DNA from: an uncultured Prevotellaceae bacterium
Lineage (GTDB): Bacteria; Bacteroidota; Bacteroidia; Bacteroidales; Bacteroidaceae
Length of the DNA stretch: 64,000 nucleotides
Assembly (NCBI GenBank): GCA_947166305.1
Contig: CAMVDV010000001.1
Span: forward strand, 1 to 64,000
Reading direction: 5' to 3'
Below the pieces are notes generated by a model that saw nothing but the letters and a program-made list of their open reading frames with translations, was not told the DNA's origin and did not search any database. A program made the position numbers and the translations under genes. Below are positions 37,945 through 45,854 of the stretch, piece by piece. Positions within the stretch are counted from its first letter, which is position 1, and every line of letters starts with the position of its first letter.

Positions 37945-39645
37945 ATGATGGACAGGAAACTTTGCCTTCTGCCGCTGCTGGGCACGACGGCTCTGACGTT
38001 TGCTGCCGGAAGGCAACATTATAATATATTATATATAATGTGTGACGACATGGGATATGGCGATTTGGGCTGCTACGGACAGAAGTTCATATCGACTCCC
38101 TGCATCGACCGCATGGCGGAGGAGGGGATGCGCTTCACGCAAGCCTATGCCGGCTGCCCCGTGAGTGCACCGAGCCGATGCGCGTTCATGACGGGACAGC
38201 ACACGGGCCATGCCAAGATCCGCGGCAACCGTGAGTATTGGCGAGGGACGCTCCGGCAGAATATGTTCGGGGAGAATGCCGACTACTACGTCGTGGGGCA
38301 GGAACCTTACGACATGAATCAGCCCATCATCCCCGAGCTCTTCAAGGAGAAGGGCTACCGCACGGGTATGTTCGGCAAGTGGGCAGGCGGATATTGGAAC
38401 TACGACTTCCCCGACACCTACGCTCGCCTGCCGGACGGCAACACCGACACGTCGAAGAGTCGCACAAGTTCATCCTGCTCGTTGCCTAACCTGAGGGGCA
38501 TCGACTGCTTCTACGGTCCCGTCTGCCAGTTCCAGGCGCACACTTACTACCCGAACTTCCTGAATCGCTACGACCCGGAAGGGCGTGGCGACGAGCACCT
38601 GGTGGCGGAGGTTCTGGAGGAGAACGTGCGCTTTCCGGCGGTGAACAGCGGCGACGTCGCCTACGAGAACCGCCCTCAGTACAGCGCCGACCTCATTCAT
38701 CGCTATGCCCTCGAGTGGCTCGACCGTCAGACGAGCGACCAGCCCTTCCTCGGCATCCTGACCTACACCCTGCCTCATGCCGAGCTTTGGCAGCCGAAGG
38801 ACAGCATCGTGGAGCACTACCATCAGCTTTTCCCTGCCAAGGAGGAGCGTTCCTACAAGACGTCGGCCGGCAGTTGGTACTATGGCGGAGCCGACAAGCA
38901 CGCTCAGTTTGCGGCCATGGTGACGCGGCTGGATGCCTACGTCGGCGAGATACTCGACAAGCTCCGGCAGCGGGGGCTGGCAGAGCAGACGCTCGTCATC
39001 TTCACCAGCGACAACGGACCTCACGAGGAGGGCGGGGCAGACCCGTCGTTCTTCGGGCGCGACGGCAAGTTGCGGGGCATCAAGCGAAGCACCTACGAAG
39101 GCGGCATCCGCATCCCCTTCATCTGCTGGGGAGCCGGTGTGCCGGGCGGCACCGTCAGCCACCACCAGCTGGCCTTCTACGACCTCATGCCGACCCTGAT
39201 GGAGTTCAGCGGCGCTTTCTCGAAGAAGGAAGTGCGGGAGCACAGCAGAGGGCAGGAGGAGCCCCCTCTCCAAGCCTCTCCCCCGAGGAGGAGCGGCTTC
39301 CGCGGCGAGGCTTCTCCCCCTCGGGGGAGGCAGGGAGGGGGCCTCGGGCCTTCCTTCGACGGCATTTCCTTCTTCCCCACGCTGCTCGGCAAACCGCGCA
39401 GGCAGCGGCAGCATGAGTTCCTCTACTGGGAGATGAGCGACGGTCCGACGCAGGTCATCGGGCTCAGACAGGGCGACTGGAAACTCGTCGTCGACAAGGG
39501 CGAGCCTTTCCTCTACGACCTGCGGACCGACCTCCATGAGGACAACGACCTGAAGGCACTCTATCCCGACAAGCTTGCCGAACTCGTCGGCATCGTCCGC
39601 CGCGAGCATCACGACAGCCCGCTCTTCCCCATCACGTTGCCCTGA
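37945..39645 (+). CDS. Exported Ser-type sulfatase with in-frame repeat insertion
   Basis: Family S1 sulfatase, 566 residues, exported (MMDRKLCLLPLLGTTALTFA). The metal-binding start is NILYIMCDDMGYGDLGCYG. The active-site motif is SAPSR (Ser at about residue 74), so the formylglycine would come from Ser through an anaerobic maturase (anSME). VIFTSDNGPHEEGG and GKLRGIKRSTYEGGIR are further family motifs. An extra stretch of about 29 codons (PPLQASPPRRSGFRGEASPP...) precedes the usual DGISFFPTLLGK block and is a palindromic repeat. Substrate unknown; it lies beside a GH97 gene on the opposite strand. Confidence 0.92.
   Translation: MMDRKLCLLPLLGTTALTFAAGRQHYNILYIMCDDMGYGDLGCYGQKFISTPCIDRMAEEGMRFTQAYAGCPVSAPSRCAFMTGQHTGHAKIRGNREYWRGTLRQNMFGENADYYVVGQEPYDMNQPIIPELFKEKGYRTGMFGKWAGGYWNYDFPDTYARLPDGNTDTSKSRTSSSCSLPNLRGIDCFYGPVCQFQAHTYYPNFLNRYDPEGRGDEHLVAEVLEENVRFPAVNSGDVAYENRPQYSADLIHRYALEWLDRQTSDQPFLGILTYTLPHAELWQPKDSIVEHYHQLFPAKEERSYKTSAGSWYYGGADKHAQFAAMVTRLDAYVGEILDKLRQRGLAEQTLVIFTSDNGPHEEGGADPSFFGRDGKLRGIKRSTYEGGIRIPFICWGAGVPGGTVSHHQLAFYDLMPTLMEFSGAFSKKEVREHSRGQEEPPLQASPPRRSGFRGEASPPRGRQGGGLGPSFDGISFFPTLLGKPRRQRQHEFLYWEMSDGPTQVIGLRQGDWKLVVDKGEPFLYDLRTDLHEDNDLKALYPDKLAELVGIVRREHHDSPLFPITLP
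39259..39345. repeat. Palindromic element inside the sulfatase gene
   Basis: Imperfect inverted arms, CCCCCTCTCCAAGCCTCTCC at the left and a GGGGGAGGCAGGGAGGGGG complement at the right. The total of about 87 bp is divisible by 3. Confidence 0.85.
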
Positions 39646-39665
39646 CCAGCGGTCATGAAAAACGA

Positions 39666-39731
39666 CGCGTGCGTCGATTGCAATTCACGCGTGCATTGAT
39701 GATAAATTCGGGGTGCATTTCCCATCGCTTC
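39666..39731. repeat. Degenerate 22-bp array (3 units) after the sulfatase
   Basis: CGCGTGC at 39666 and 39688, then GGGGTGC at 39710, all 22 bp apart. The array starts 21 bp after the stop codon. Confidence 0.7.
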
Positions 39732-39894
39732 CGTTGGCAAAGTTATGGCTTTCTTTCCGAACCTCACTTGCTTTTTTCTTCCAAAATTCGGTCTGAGACT
39801 TGTTATTTTCTTCCAAAATGCGGTGTTTTACCGAAATTTTTGGTATTCGAGGGGTAAAATCATCCTTTTCGCAGCATTTCCCTCCGTCTGCCTC

Positions 39895-40020
39895 ACCATG
39901 CTGTTGTGCATCCCTCACCGTGCTTGGCCGACCGGAACTCCACAGGGTTCTCGTTGCTGCATCATCATGCAGCAATTGCTTATACATGATGCAGCAATTG
40001 CTTCATCATGATGCAGCAAC
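39895..40020. repeat. 22-bp array after the GH97 gene
   Basis: ATGCAGCAATTGCTT units at 39967 and 39989 and a partial one at 40011. ACCATGCT (39895) and ACCGTGCT (39917) precede in the same register. CAGGGTTCTCGTTGC here matches CAGGGTTTTCATTGC at the head of the array at 25250. Confidence 0.75.
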
Positions 40021-40158
40021 GGACACTGCCTGCGACTTTTGGCATCGCGGCATAAAGAAGAGGGCGAAGGGCGCTGCCATCGCAGACGCCTTCGCGGTGT
40101 GTCCCTACTTGCAGAGGGGGGGGCTTATGTCCGGCATGGCCTGTGCCTGGCGGAGGAA

Positions 40159-42111
40159 TTACTTGTCGGTGTCGATGACGGCGCACCAGCCTCCGTTGCG
40201 CGCCATGTGGATGGGCACGACGCTCTGCTTGCCCACCTTGCTTTCCTGACGGAGATAGTCCATGGCAATGATGTGGGCATTGACGCCGTCGCTGAAGGCG
40301 GTCATGGCGCATTGCTTGCCTTCGGGCAGGAAACTGAGGCTGAGCCGGAGGTCGCGCTCCGTGCTGTTGGTGATGCCGGCGACGTACCATTTGCCTCCCT
40401 TGCGCTTGGCTGTGACGATGTACTGCCCGGCCTCGGCCAGCAGGACGCGCGTCTCGTCCCAGTTCACCGGCACGCTCGTGAGCAGGTCGCGGCAGTCGGG
40501 CCACTGGTCGTAGCGGCAGGGATTGTCCATGAGCATCTGGAGGTTGCTCTCGCAGAGCACGAACATGGCCAGGTTGAATGCCTTTGTGCCCACTCCCGCG
40601 CAGATGGGTCTGTTGCCATGATGGCGTTCCGGCTGATAGCAGAGCATGGAGCCGGGCGTATAGTCCATGGGCCCTACGGCGTTGCGGATGAAGGGAAGCC
40701 AGACACTGTTGTCGGGTTTGCAGCTGCCGTTGTACTCCATTCCCCTGACTCCCTCGTAGGTGAGCACGTTAGGGTACTTGTAGTCGAGTCCGCTCGGGTG
40801 GAATGCTCCGTGGAAGTCAATGAAGATGTGGTGCTCGGCGGCTTCCTTGGCACATCGCTCGTAGAAGTTCACCATCCACTGGTCCTGCCGGTCCATGAAG
40901 TCAATCTTCACGCCCTTGATGCCCCACTCGGCGAATTTCCGGAAGAGGTCCATGTGATGTTCCACGGTGAGCCACGGGAGCCAGAGGATCACGCCGACGC
41001 CTTTCTGCTTTCCGTAAGCGATGATTTCGGGCAGATGGACTTCGGGGTTGGTCTCAAAGGGGTTGCGTGTGTTGAGGGCCCACCCTTCGTCGATGAGGAT
41101 GTAGCCCACGCCGTTGCGTGCTGCAAAGTCGATGAAGTACTTGTACGTCTCAAGGTTGATGCCGGACTTGAACGCGACGTCGGGTCCATAGGGGATGCCA
41201 TTGAGCCAGTCCCAGCAGGTCTGTCCCACCTTGATCCACTCGGTGTCGCCGATGACGTTCTGCGGTGCCAGACGCTCAGGCATGGTGTTGAGGGGAAGTT
41301 GGCAGTCCGACTGTGCGATATACATGTAGCGCCAGGGGAAGGAACGGCTGCCCGCGGTCTTGGCCACATAAGGCGCTTCCTCCAGTATCTTCTGCCTGCG
41401 GTCGCCGTCGTCCTCGTACCTGATGGGGCACTTGGGCTGGATGATGGAGAAGGCGTCCGTGCCTTGTCCGCAGGATTTGAGGAAGACGCCGGCATAGTCG
41501 AAGAGGTCAAACTCCGAGATGAGCACTTTCTGACGGCCGGCCATGACGAGGATGGGGAGCTCGCTCATGCGGTCTTCCGCCTTCCACTCGCTGCTCTGCA
41601 CCACGGAATAGTTCTCCTCGCAGCTCGTCTTGAAGCCGCCGGGCTGCTGCAGGACGAGCCTTGCGGGCTGTGCCAGCTGCCATGTGCCGTCCTCGGCCAG
41701 CACCTCGATGTCGTCCTTCAAGTTCGTCAGGAAGCGGTAGGCCACGCCGTCGTCGTAGACACGCCATTCCACTTTGTAGCCTCCGGCAAAGGAAAGTGTG
41801 AGCTGAGTGTAGGCGTTCTTTACTTCCTTGAACTTGAGTGGATGGATAGGCGAGACGGTCTCATCGACCTTTTGGAGTTTCTTTCCCCTCAGCACGGGCT
41901 TCTCTCCGAGTGTCCGGTCGCTGAGGGTCATGCCGATATGGTTCTGGCGGAAGAGCAGCTCGCCGTGGCTCTCCACGTCGTAGTAAATGCGGTCGGCGAC
42001 GGTGACAGTCACCGTTGTCTGTCCGTCGGGACTCGATGCGCTGGCTTTCTTCTGTGCGCTGGCGGCATAGCTCATCAGGAACATTGCCGCAAGGAGGAGG
42101 ATTTTTTTCAT
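40159..42111 (-). CDS. GH97 glycoside hydrolase (alpha-galactosidase/alpha-glucosidase type)
   Basis: Exported enzyme of 650 residues (signal MKKILLLAAMFLMSYAASAQ). N-terminal beta-sandwich (LLFRQNHIGMTL; WRVYDDGVAYRF), (beta/alpha)8 barrel from about residue 290 with YILIDEGWAL, VGVILWLPWLTVEHH and GVKIDFMDRQDQWMV, then HHIFIDFHGAFHPSG, and a C-terminal sheet. The Asp in KIDFMDR fits the retaining clade that includes alpha-galactosidases, rather than SusB-like inverting enzymes; that is inference from the motif. It lies downstream of three FKBP genes on the same strand. Confidence 0.92.
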   Translation of the reverse strand: MKKILLLAAMFLMSYAASAQKKASASSPDGQTTVTVTVADRIYYDVESHGELLFRQNHIGMTLSDRTLGEKPVLRGKKLQKVDETVSPIHPLKFKEVKNAYTQLTLSFAGGYKVEWRVYDDGVAYRFLTNLKDDIEVLAEDGTWQLAQPARLVLQQPGGFKTSCEENYSVVQSSEWKAEDRMSELPILVMAGRQKVLISEFDLFDYAGVFLKSCGQGTDAFSIIQPKCPIRYEDDGDRRQKILEEAPYVAKTAGSRSFPWRYMYIAQSDCQLPLNTMPERLAPQNVIGDTEWIKVGQTCWDWLNGIPYGPDVAFKSGINLETYKYFIDFAARNGVGYILIDEGWALNTRNPFETNPEVHLPEIIAYGKQKGVGVILWLPWLTVEHHMDLFRKFAEWGIKGVKIDFMDRQDQWMVNFYERCAKEAAEHHIFIDFHGAFHPSGLDYKYPNVLTYEGVRGMEYNGSCKPDNSVWLPFIRNAVGPMDYTPGSMLCYQPERHHGNRPICAGVGTKAFNLAMFVLCESNLQMLMDNPCRYDQWPDCRDLLTSVPVNWDETRVLLAEAGQYIVTAKRKGGKWYVAGITNSTERDLRLSLSFLPEGKQCAMTAFSDGVNAHIIAMDYLRQESKVGKQSVVPIHMARNGGWCAVIDTDK

Positions 42112-42120
42112 TTTGTCAGT

Positions 42121-42163
42121 TTTAGTTAAGGGGTTAAAAAGTTGAAAGAGTAAAAATGTTAAA
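42121..42163. repeat. 8-bp-type array (GTTAAAAA/GTTGAAAG)
   Basis: Units GTTAAGGG, GTTAAAAA, GTTGAAAG follow in 8-bp steps, just upstream of the GH97 start on the minus strand. Confidence 0.7.
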
Positions 42164-42224
42164 GGGGGAGAAAAAGAGCGCCGCAGGCGGTTCTCCCCTC
42201 CCTGTGAGGGAGGCGGGGAGGCTC

Positions 42225-42320
42225 CGCGTGCGGCGATGCTGATTTCCGCGTGCGGCGATGTCAGTCGTCGCGTGCGGTGTTGATGGTTTTCGCGTGCAGC
42301 GATTGCTGTCGCTGCACGCG
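42225..42320. repeat. 22-bp array ending in a perfect hairpin
   Basis: CGCGTGCGGCGATG-type units start at 42225, 42247, 42269 and 42291. The last, with following bases, forms CGCGTGCAGCGA / TCGCTGCACGCG, a 12-bp stem with a 6-nt loop. The hairpin is 8 bp beyond the FKBP stop on the minus strand. Confidence 0.9.
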
Positions 42321-42327
42321 GAGAGGA

Positions 42328-43227
42328 TTATTTGCCTTTTTCGATTTCCAGCAGTTCGACTGTGAAGATGAGGCACGAGAAGGGAGGAATCTTGCCCTGC
42401 TCGCGGTCCTTGTAGGCCAGTTCCTGCGGGACGTAGAGCACCCACTTGCTGCCTACGGGCATCATGCACAGGGCTTCCGTCCATCCGGGGATGACGCCGC
42501 TGACGGGGAAGGTGACGGGTTTGTTGCGCTTGTAAGAGCTGTCGAACTCGGTACCGTTGATGAGGTGGCCTTCATAGTTCACCTTTACCTTCGATTCCTT
42601 GGTGGGAATCTCGCCAGTGCCCTGCGTGAGGATCTTGTACTGCAGTCCGCTCGGGGTGACTTTCACGCTGTCCTTCTTGGCATTGGCCTTGAGGAACTCC
42701 TCGCCCTCGATGCGGTTGGCGCCGTACTTCTTCTCCATGTTGACGCGATGGTAGTACTCCATCTGCTTTTTCACGAGGCGCTGTGTGCTGTCCATCGGCA
42801 CGGTGGCGTGCTCACCGGTGAAGCCATCGCGGAAACCCTCCACGAAGAGTCGCTTGTTGAGCAAGTCGGTGCTGTCGTTCACCTGCTTGGATGCGCCGGG
42901 ATAGACTTGTTCCTCCACCTGCTGACGAATCTCGATGCCTGCCAGACGGGCCTTTTCTTTCTTGTCAGCCTCAGAGAGTGTGGTCTGCTCAAAGCCTCGG
43001 AGGAAGTCGGCGATGTAGGTTGTGTCGATGCCCATGCGCTGGGCCAGATACATCTTCAGGCCGTTGCTGTTGGCGCGACCGAAGTGGTAGCTGAACGTAT
43101 CGATGCTCACCGTGTCCACTACCTCCACGGGATCCTTGGATTTCTTTTTCTTCTTGCCTGTCTTCTTGGCTGCACTTACGCCGAGCGAGAGGCAGGCACA
43201 TAGAGCAAAGAGAATGTACTTCTTCAT
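42328..43227 (-). CDS. Periplasmic FKBP-type peptidylprolyl isomerase (299 aa)
   Basis: Exported rotamase with signal MKKYILFALCACLSLGVSAA, then a Lys-rich stretch (KKTGKKKKKSK). A dimerising Mip/FkpA-like helical domain follows (about 45-180), then one FKBP domain (VKVNYEGHLINGTEFDSSYK, VSGVIPGWTEALCMMPVGSKW, IPPFSCLIFTVELLEIE). It is the first of three paralogues in tandem on this strand and shares the GIDTTYI...F.RG segment with the next gene. Confidence 0.93.
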   Translation of the reverse strand: MKKYILFALCACLSLGVSAAKKTGKKKKKSKDPVEVVDTVSIDTFSYHFGRANSNGLKMYLAQRMGIDTTYIADFLRGFEQTTLSEADKKEKARLAGIEIRQQVEEQVYPGASKQVNDSTDLLNKRLFVEGFRDGFTGEHATVPMDSTQRLVKKQMEYYHRVNMEKKYGANRIEGEEFLKANAKKDSVKVTPSGLQYKILTQGTGEIPTKESKVKVNYEGHLINGTEFDSSYKRNKPVTFPVSGVIPGWTEALCMMPVGSKWVLYVPQELAYKDREQGKIPPFSCLIFTVELLEIEKGK

Positions 43228-43262
43228 AGCTTTAATCTCTAATCCCTAATCTTCTTGTATAA

Positions 43263-44129
43263 TTATTCGATGCCGAGCAGTTCAATCTTGAAGATGAGGC
43301 AGGAGAAGGGCAGAATCTTGCCTGCCTCGCGCTCTCCGTAGGCCTGTTCCTGGGGAATATAGACCATCCATGTGGAGCCGACGGGCATGTGGGTCAGAGC
43401 CTTTGTCCAGCCCGGGATGACCTGATTGCAACGGAACTTTGTGGGTTCTTTGCGCTCATAGCTGCTGTCGAAGATGGTGTCGTTGAGGAGTTTGCCTTCG
43501 TAGTTGACGCTCACGCGGTTGGTGTCGGCGGGAACGGCACCCGTGCCTGCTGTGATGACTTCGTAGTAAACGCCGTCGCCCAGTTCCTGGATGCCTTCTT
43601 TCTTGGCGATGCCGGCCATATAGTCCTCGCACTGTTTCTTCCAGTCGCCGTACTTATCTTCGAGGACGCGGGTCTTGACGGTCTGAATCATGGTCTGTGC
43701 CTTCTGCGAGGCCTCTTCCACGGTCATAAGGGCGTTCTTGCCTGTGGTGCCGGCCACGAAGCCTGCCATGAAGTTCTTCAGGCTTACGGTCTGAGTGCTG
43801 TCCTCGCCGAAGATTTCGTAGTTGATTCCCTGAATCATCTGCTGGCTCACTTGCTGGCCAATCTGCAGGCCTGCGTAGTAGGCGGCCTTCTTCTTGTTGT
43901 CGCCGGCATTTGCTGCTTCGTTCAAGCCCTTGATGAATTCGTCGATATACGTTGTGTCGACGCCCATGCGCTGTGTCAGGTATTCCTTCAGTCCCTGTGT
44001 CTGTGCCACGCCCACGGCATAGCTCAGCGTGTCAATGTCGCTCTTGAGGTCGGCTTTGGGAGTGCCGTTTGTGCAGCTTCCCATGATTGCAGCCACTGCT
44101 ACGGCTGCCAGAATAGATAACTTCTTCAT
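43263..44129 (-). CDS. FKBP-type peptidylprolyl isomerase lipoprotein (288 aa)
   Basis: The track start at 44297 adds 56 residues of intergenic repeat. MKKLSILAAVAVAAIMGSC at 44129 gives a proper lipoprotein signal (Cys at about residue 19). Mip-like helical domain (VDTTYIDEFIKGLNEAAN), then an FKBP domain (VSVNYEGKLLNDTIFDSSYE, NQVIPGWTKALTHMPVGSTW, LPFSCLIFKIELLGIE). A 35-bp gap separates it from the next FKBP gene downstream. Confidence 0.93.
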   Translation of the reverse strand: MKKLSILAAVAVAAIMGSCTNGTPKADLKSDIDTLSYAVGVAQTQGLKEYLTQRMGVDTTYIDEFIKGLNEAANAGDNKKKAAYYAGLQIGQQVSQQMIQGINYEIFGEDSTQTVSLKNFMAGFVAGTTGKNALMTVEEASQKAQTMIQTVKTRVLEDKYGDWKKQCEDYMAGIAKKEGIQELGDGVYYEVITAGTGAVPADTNRVSVNYEGKLLNDTIFDSSYERKEPTKFRCNQVIPGWTKALTHMPVGSTWMVYIPQEQAYGEREAGKILPFSCLIFKIELLGIE

Positions 44130-44220
44130 GTTGTTTTGTTGTTTAATTTGTTTATGTGATGTTGTTTTCTTTCTTGCTTTCTTCGTTAGCTTTTGATGTC
44201 TGTCTGTCGGAGTCCCTGAT

Positions 44221-44352
44221 GTTGTGTCAACCCTTCCAGCAGGTGCCGGAAATAACCCTTTGCCGTTGTGGGCGTAACCCTTCATGGTTACGGGCATAAT
44301 GCTTCGCCGTTACGGGAATAACCCTTCAGCGTTGTCGGAGGAATCCTCTTCG
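44221..44352. repeat. 22-bp tandem array (6 units)
   Basis: GTTACGGGAATAACCCTTC-type units start at 44221, 44243, 44265, 44287, 44309 and 44331. The array lies 47 bp beyond the stop of the third FKBP gene (minus). Its reverse complement resembles the array at 62657. Confidence 0.88.
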
Positions 44353-44398
44353 GGGCACGTCTGCACAGGCTTTCGTGTTTGTCCGAAACGTCAGGTCG

Positions 44399-44983
44399 TC
44401 AGAGCACTTTGATGAGCTCCACGTCGAAGACGAGCGTGCTGAAAGGCGGGATGCTTGCGCCTGCTCCCTGCTCGCCGTAGGCCAGCAGATAGGGGATGGT
44501 GAAGCGATACTTTGCACCTTCCTTCATGAGCTGCACACCCTCCGTCCATCCTGGTATGACTTGGCCAAGGCCGAAGTCGGCAGGCTGACTGCGCTTGTAG
44601 CTGCTGTCGAATACCGTTCCGTCGAGCAGCCTTCCCTCATAGTGGCAGCGGACCGTGTCGGTGGCCTTGGGACTCTTGCCCGTGCCTTCCTGAAGCACCT
44701 CGTATTGCAGTCCGCTCTTCGTGACGATGACGCCCGGCTTCTTGGCGTTGGCATCCAGGTAGGCCTTGCCTTCGGCTATGTGAGCCTGAGCCTCCTCCTT
44801 CTGCTTCTTCGTGAAGTAGTCCTGAAACATCAGCTGTGCCTCGCGGCTGGAAAAGGCAGTCTCCTTGCCTTCCAGCACGTCTGCAATGCTTCTGGCAAAG
44901 TCTTCGATGCTGAAGTTCTCGATGTTCATGCTCTTAATCTGCTGGCCGATGCCAAGACCCAAAGCATAGCTTATTTTATCCAT
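44399..44983 (-). CDS. Cytoplasmic FKBP-type peptidylprolyl isomerase (194 aa)
   Basis: FklB-like isomerase without a signal peptide (MDKISYALGLGIGQQIKS). An N-terminal dimerisation helix region (DFARSIADVLEGKE) is followed by an FKBP domain (VRCHYEGRLLDGTVFDSSYK, LGQVIPGWTEGVQLMKEGAKY, IPPFSTLVFDVELIKVL). It heads the three-FKBP cluster with a -7 box (TAATTTTG) at 45014-45021. The three paralogues appear targeted to cytoplasm, membrane and periplasm. Confidence 0.93.
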   Translation of the reverse strand: MDKISYALGLGIGQQIKSMNIENFSIEDFARSIADVLEGKETAFSSREAQLMFQDYFTKKQKEEAQAHIAEGKAYLDANAKKPGVIVTKSGLQYEVLQEGTGKSPKATDTVRCHYEGRLLDGTVFDSSYKRSQPADFGLGQVIPGWTEGVQLMKEGAKYRFTIPYLLAYGEQGAGASIPPFSTLVFDVELIKVL

Positions 44984-45013
44984 GTTATATATATATTATT
45001 ATAAAATGCGCCG

Positions 45014-45021
45014 CAAAATTA
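45014..45021 (-). promoter_or_regulatory. -7 box for the FKBP cluster
   Basis: TAATTTTG on the minus strand fits TAnnTTTG, about 30 bp before the start codon. Confidence 0.55.
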
Positions 45022-45025
45022 CAAA

Positions 45026-45053
45026 ATAATCTCTAATCCATAATCTCTAATCC
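45026..45053. repeat. 7-bp array (ATAATCT/CTAATCC)
   Basis: Four 7-bp units between the divergent FKBP and sirtuin promoters. Confidence 0.8.
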
Positions 45054-45065
45054 AAAACTTTTTTC

Positions 45066-45073
45066 TATATTTG
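45066..45073 (+). promoter_or_regulatory. -7 box for the sirtuin gene
   Basis: TATATTTG, 28 bp before the start codon. Confidence 0.6.
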
Positions 45074-45101
45074 CATATCTTTAACGTAAAAAGGCGCATT
45101 T

Positions 45102-45803
45102 ATGAGAATTGTAGTGCTGACAGGAGCAGGAATGAGTGCCGAAAGCGGCATCAGTACCTTTCGCGACAACGGAGGTCTTTGGGAACAGTACAATGTGGAG
45201 GACGTGGCTACGCCCGAAGGCTGGGCTCGCAACCCTAAACTCGTCACGGACTTCTACAACATCCGCCGCAAGCAATTGCTCGACGTGAAGCCCTGTCTGG
45301 GGCATGAGCTTGTGGCAAAACTGGAAGACGAACACGCCGTGACGGTCGTGACGCAGAACGTCGACGACCTCCACGAACGCGCCGGCAGCAGCTATGTCAT
45401 TCACTTACACGGAGAACTGATGAAGGTGACGAGCAGCATCTCGCCGAATGATCCCCGATACATCAAGACGCTCGACCCGGAACACCTCGAGGTGCACATG
45501 GGCGACCTTGCCGACGACGGAAGCCAGCTCAGGCCCTTCATCGTATGGTTCGGCGAGGCTGTTCCGGAAATAGAACGCGCTGCCGAGGAATGCATGAAGG
45601 CTGACATACTCATCGTCATTGGCACAAGCCTCAATGTCTATCCCGCTGCCGGCCTGACCCGTTGCGTTCTGCCCGGAACGCCCATCTATCTCATCGACCC
45701 AAAGCCAGTGGAATGGAATAGCGACGTGCCTGTCCACCACATCATGAAGGGCGCAAGCGAAGGAATGAAAGAGCTGTTGGAAAAGCTGGGAACAGGCTGT
45801 TGA
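45102..45803 (+). CDS. NAD-dependent protein deacylase (sirtuin, Sir2 family)
   Basis: Removes acyl groups from lysines using NAD. 233 residues: LTGAGMSAESGISTFRDNGG (NAD-binding), FYNIRRKQL, whose Tyr and Arg match SIRT5/CobB-type desuccinylases, TQNVDDLHERAG, catalytic His in IHLHGELM, and IVIGTSLNVYPAAG. The four zinc-binding Cys of standard sirtuins are not visible, so this appears to be a zinc-less form. Desuccinylase preference is inference from the Tyr-x-x-Arg motif. Confidence 0.92.
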   Translation: MRIVVLTGAGMSAESGISTFRDNGGLWEQYNVEDVATPEGWARNPKLVTDFYNIRRKQLLDVKPCLGHELVAKLEDEHAVTVVTQNVDDLHERAGSSYVIHLHGELMKVTSSISPNDPRYIKTLDPEHLEVHMGDLADDGSQLRPFIVWFGEAVPEIERAAEECMKADILIVIGTSLNVYPAAGLTRCVLPGTPIYLIDPKPVEWNSDVPVHHIMKGASEGMKELLEKLGTGC

Positions 45804-45854
45804 AAGTTAAGAATTAGGAGTTAAGAGTTAAGAAAGTTAGAAAAACAGAAATCG

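Larger units (their letters stand above)
39646..40158. other. Convergent intergenic region with two 22-bp arrays
   Basis: No gene is supported between the sulfatase and GH97 stops. It holds the arrays at 39666-39731 and about 39895-40020 plus an AT-rich middle (39735-39880). Confidence 0.7.

Noticed and set aside
40039-42129. 696-residue ORF antisense to the GH97 gene (and similar long antisense ORFs at 12150-14165, 19097-21040 and 56516-58276)
   Set aside because: They have no family features, lie wholly opposite well-identified genes and result from the third-position base bias of the coding strand.
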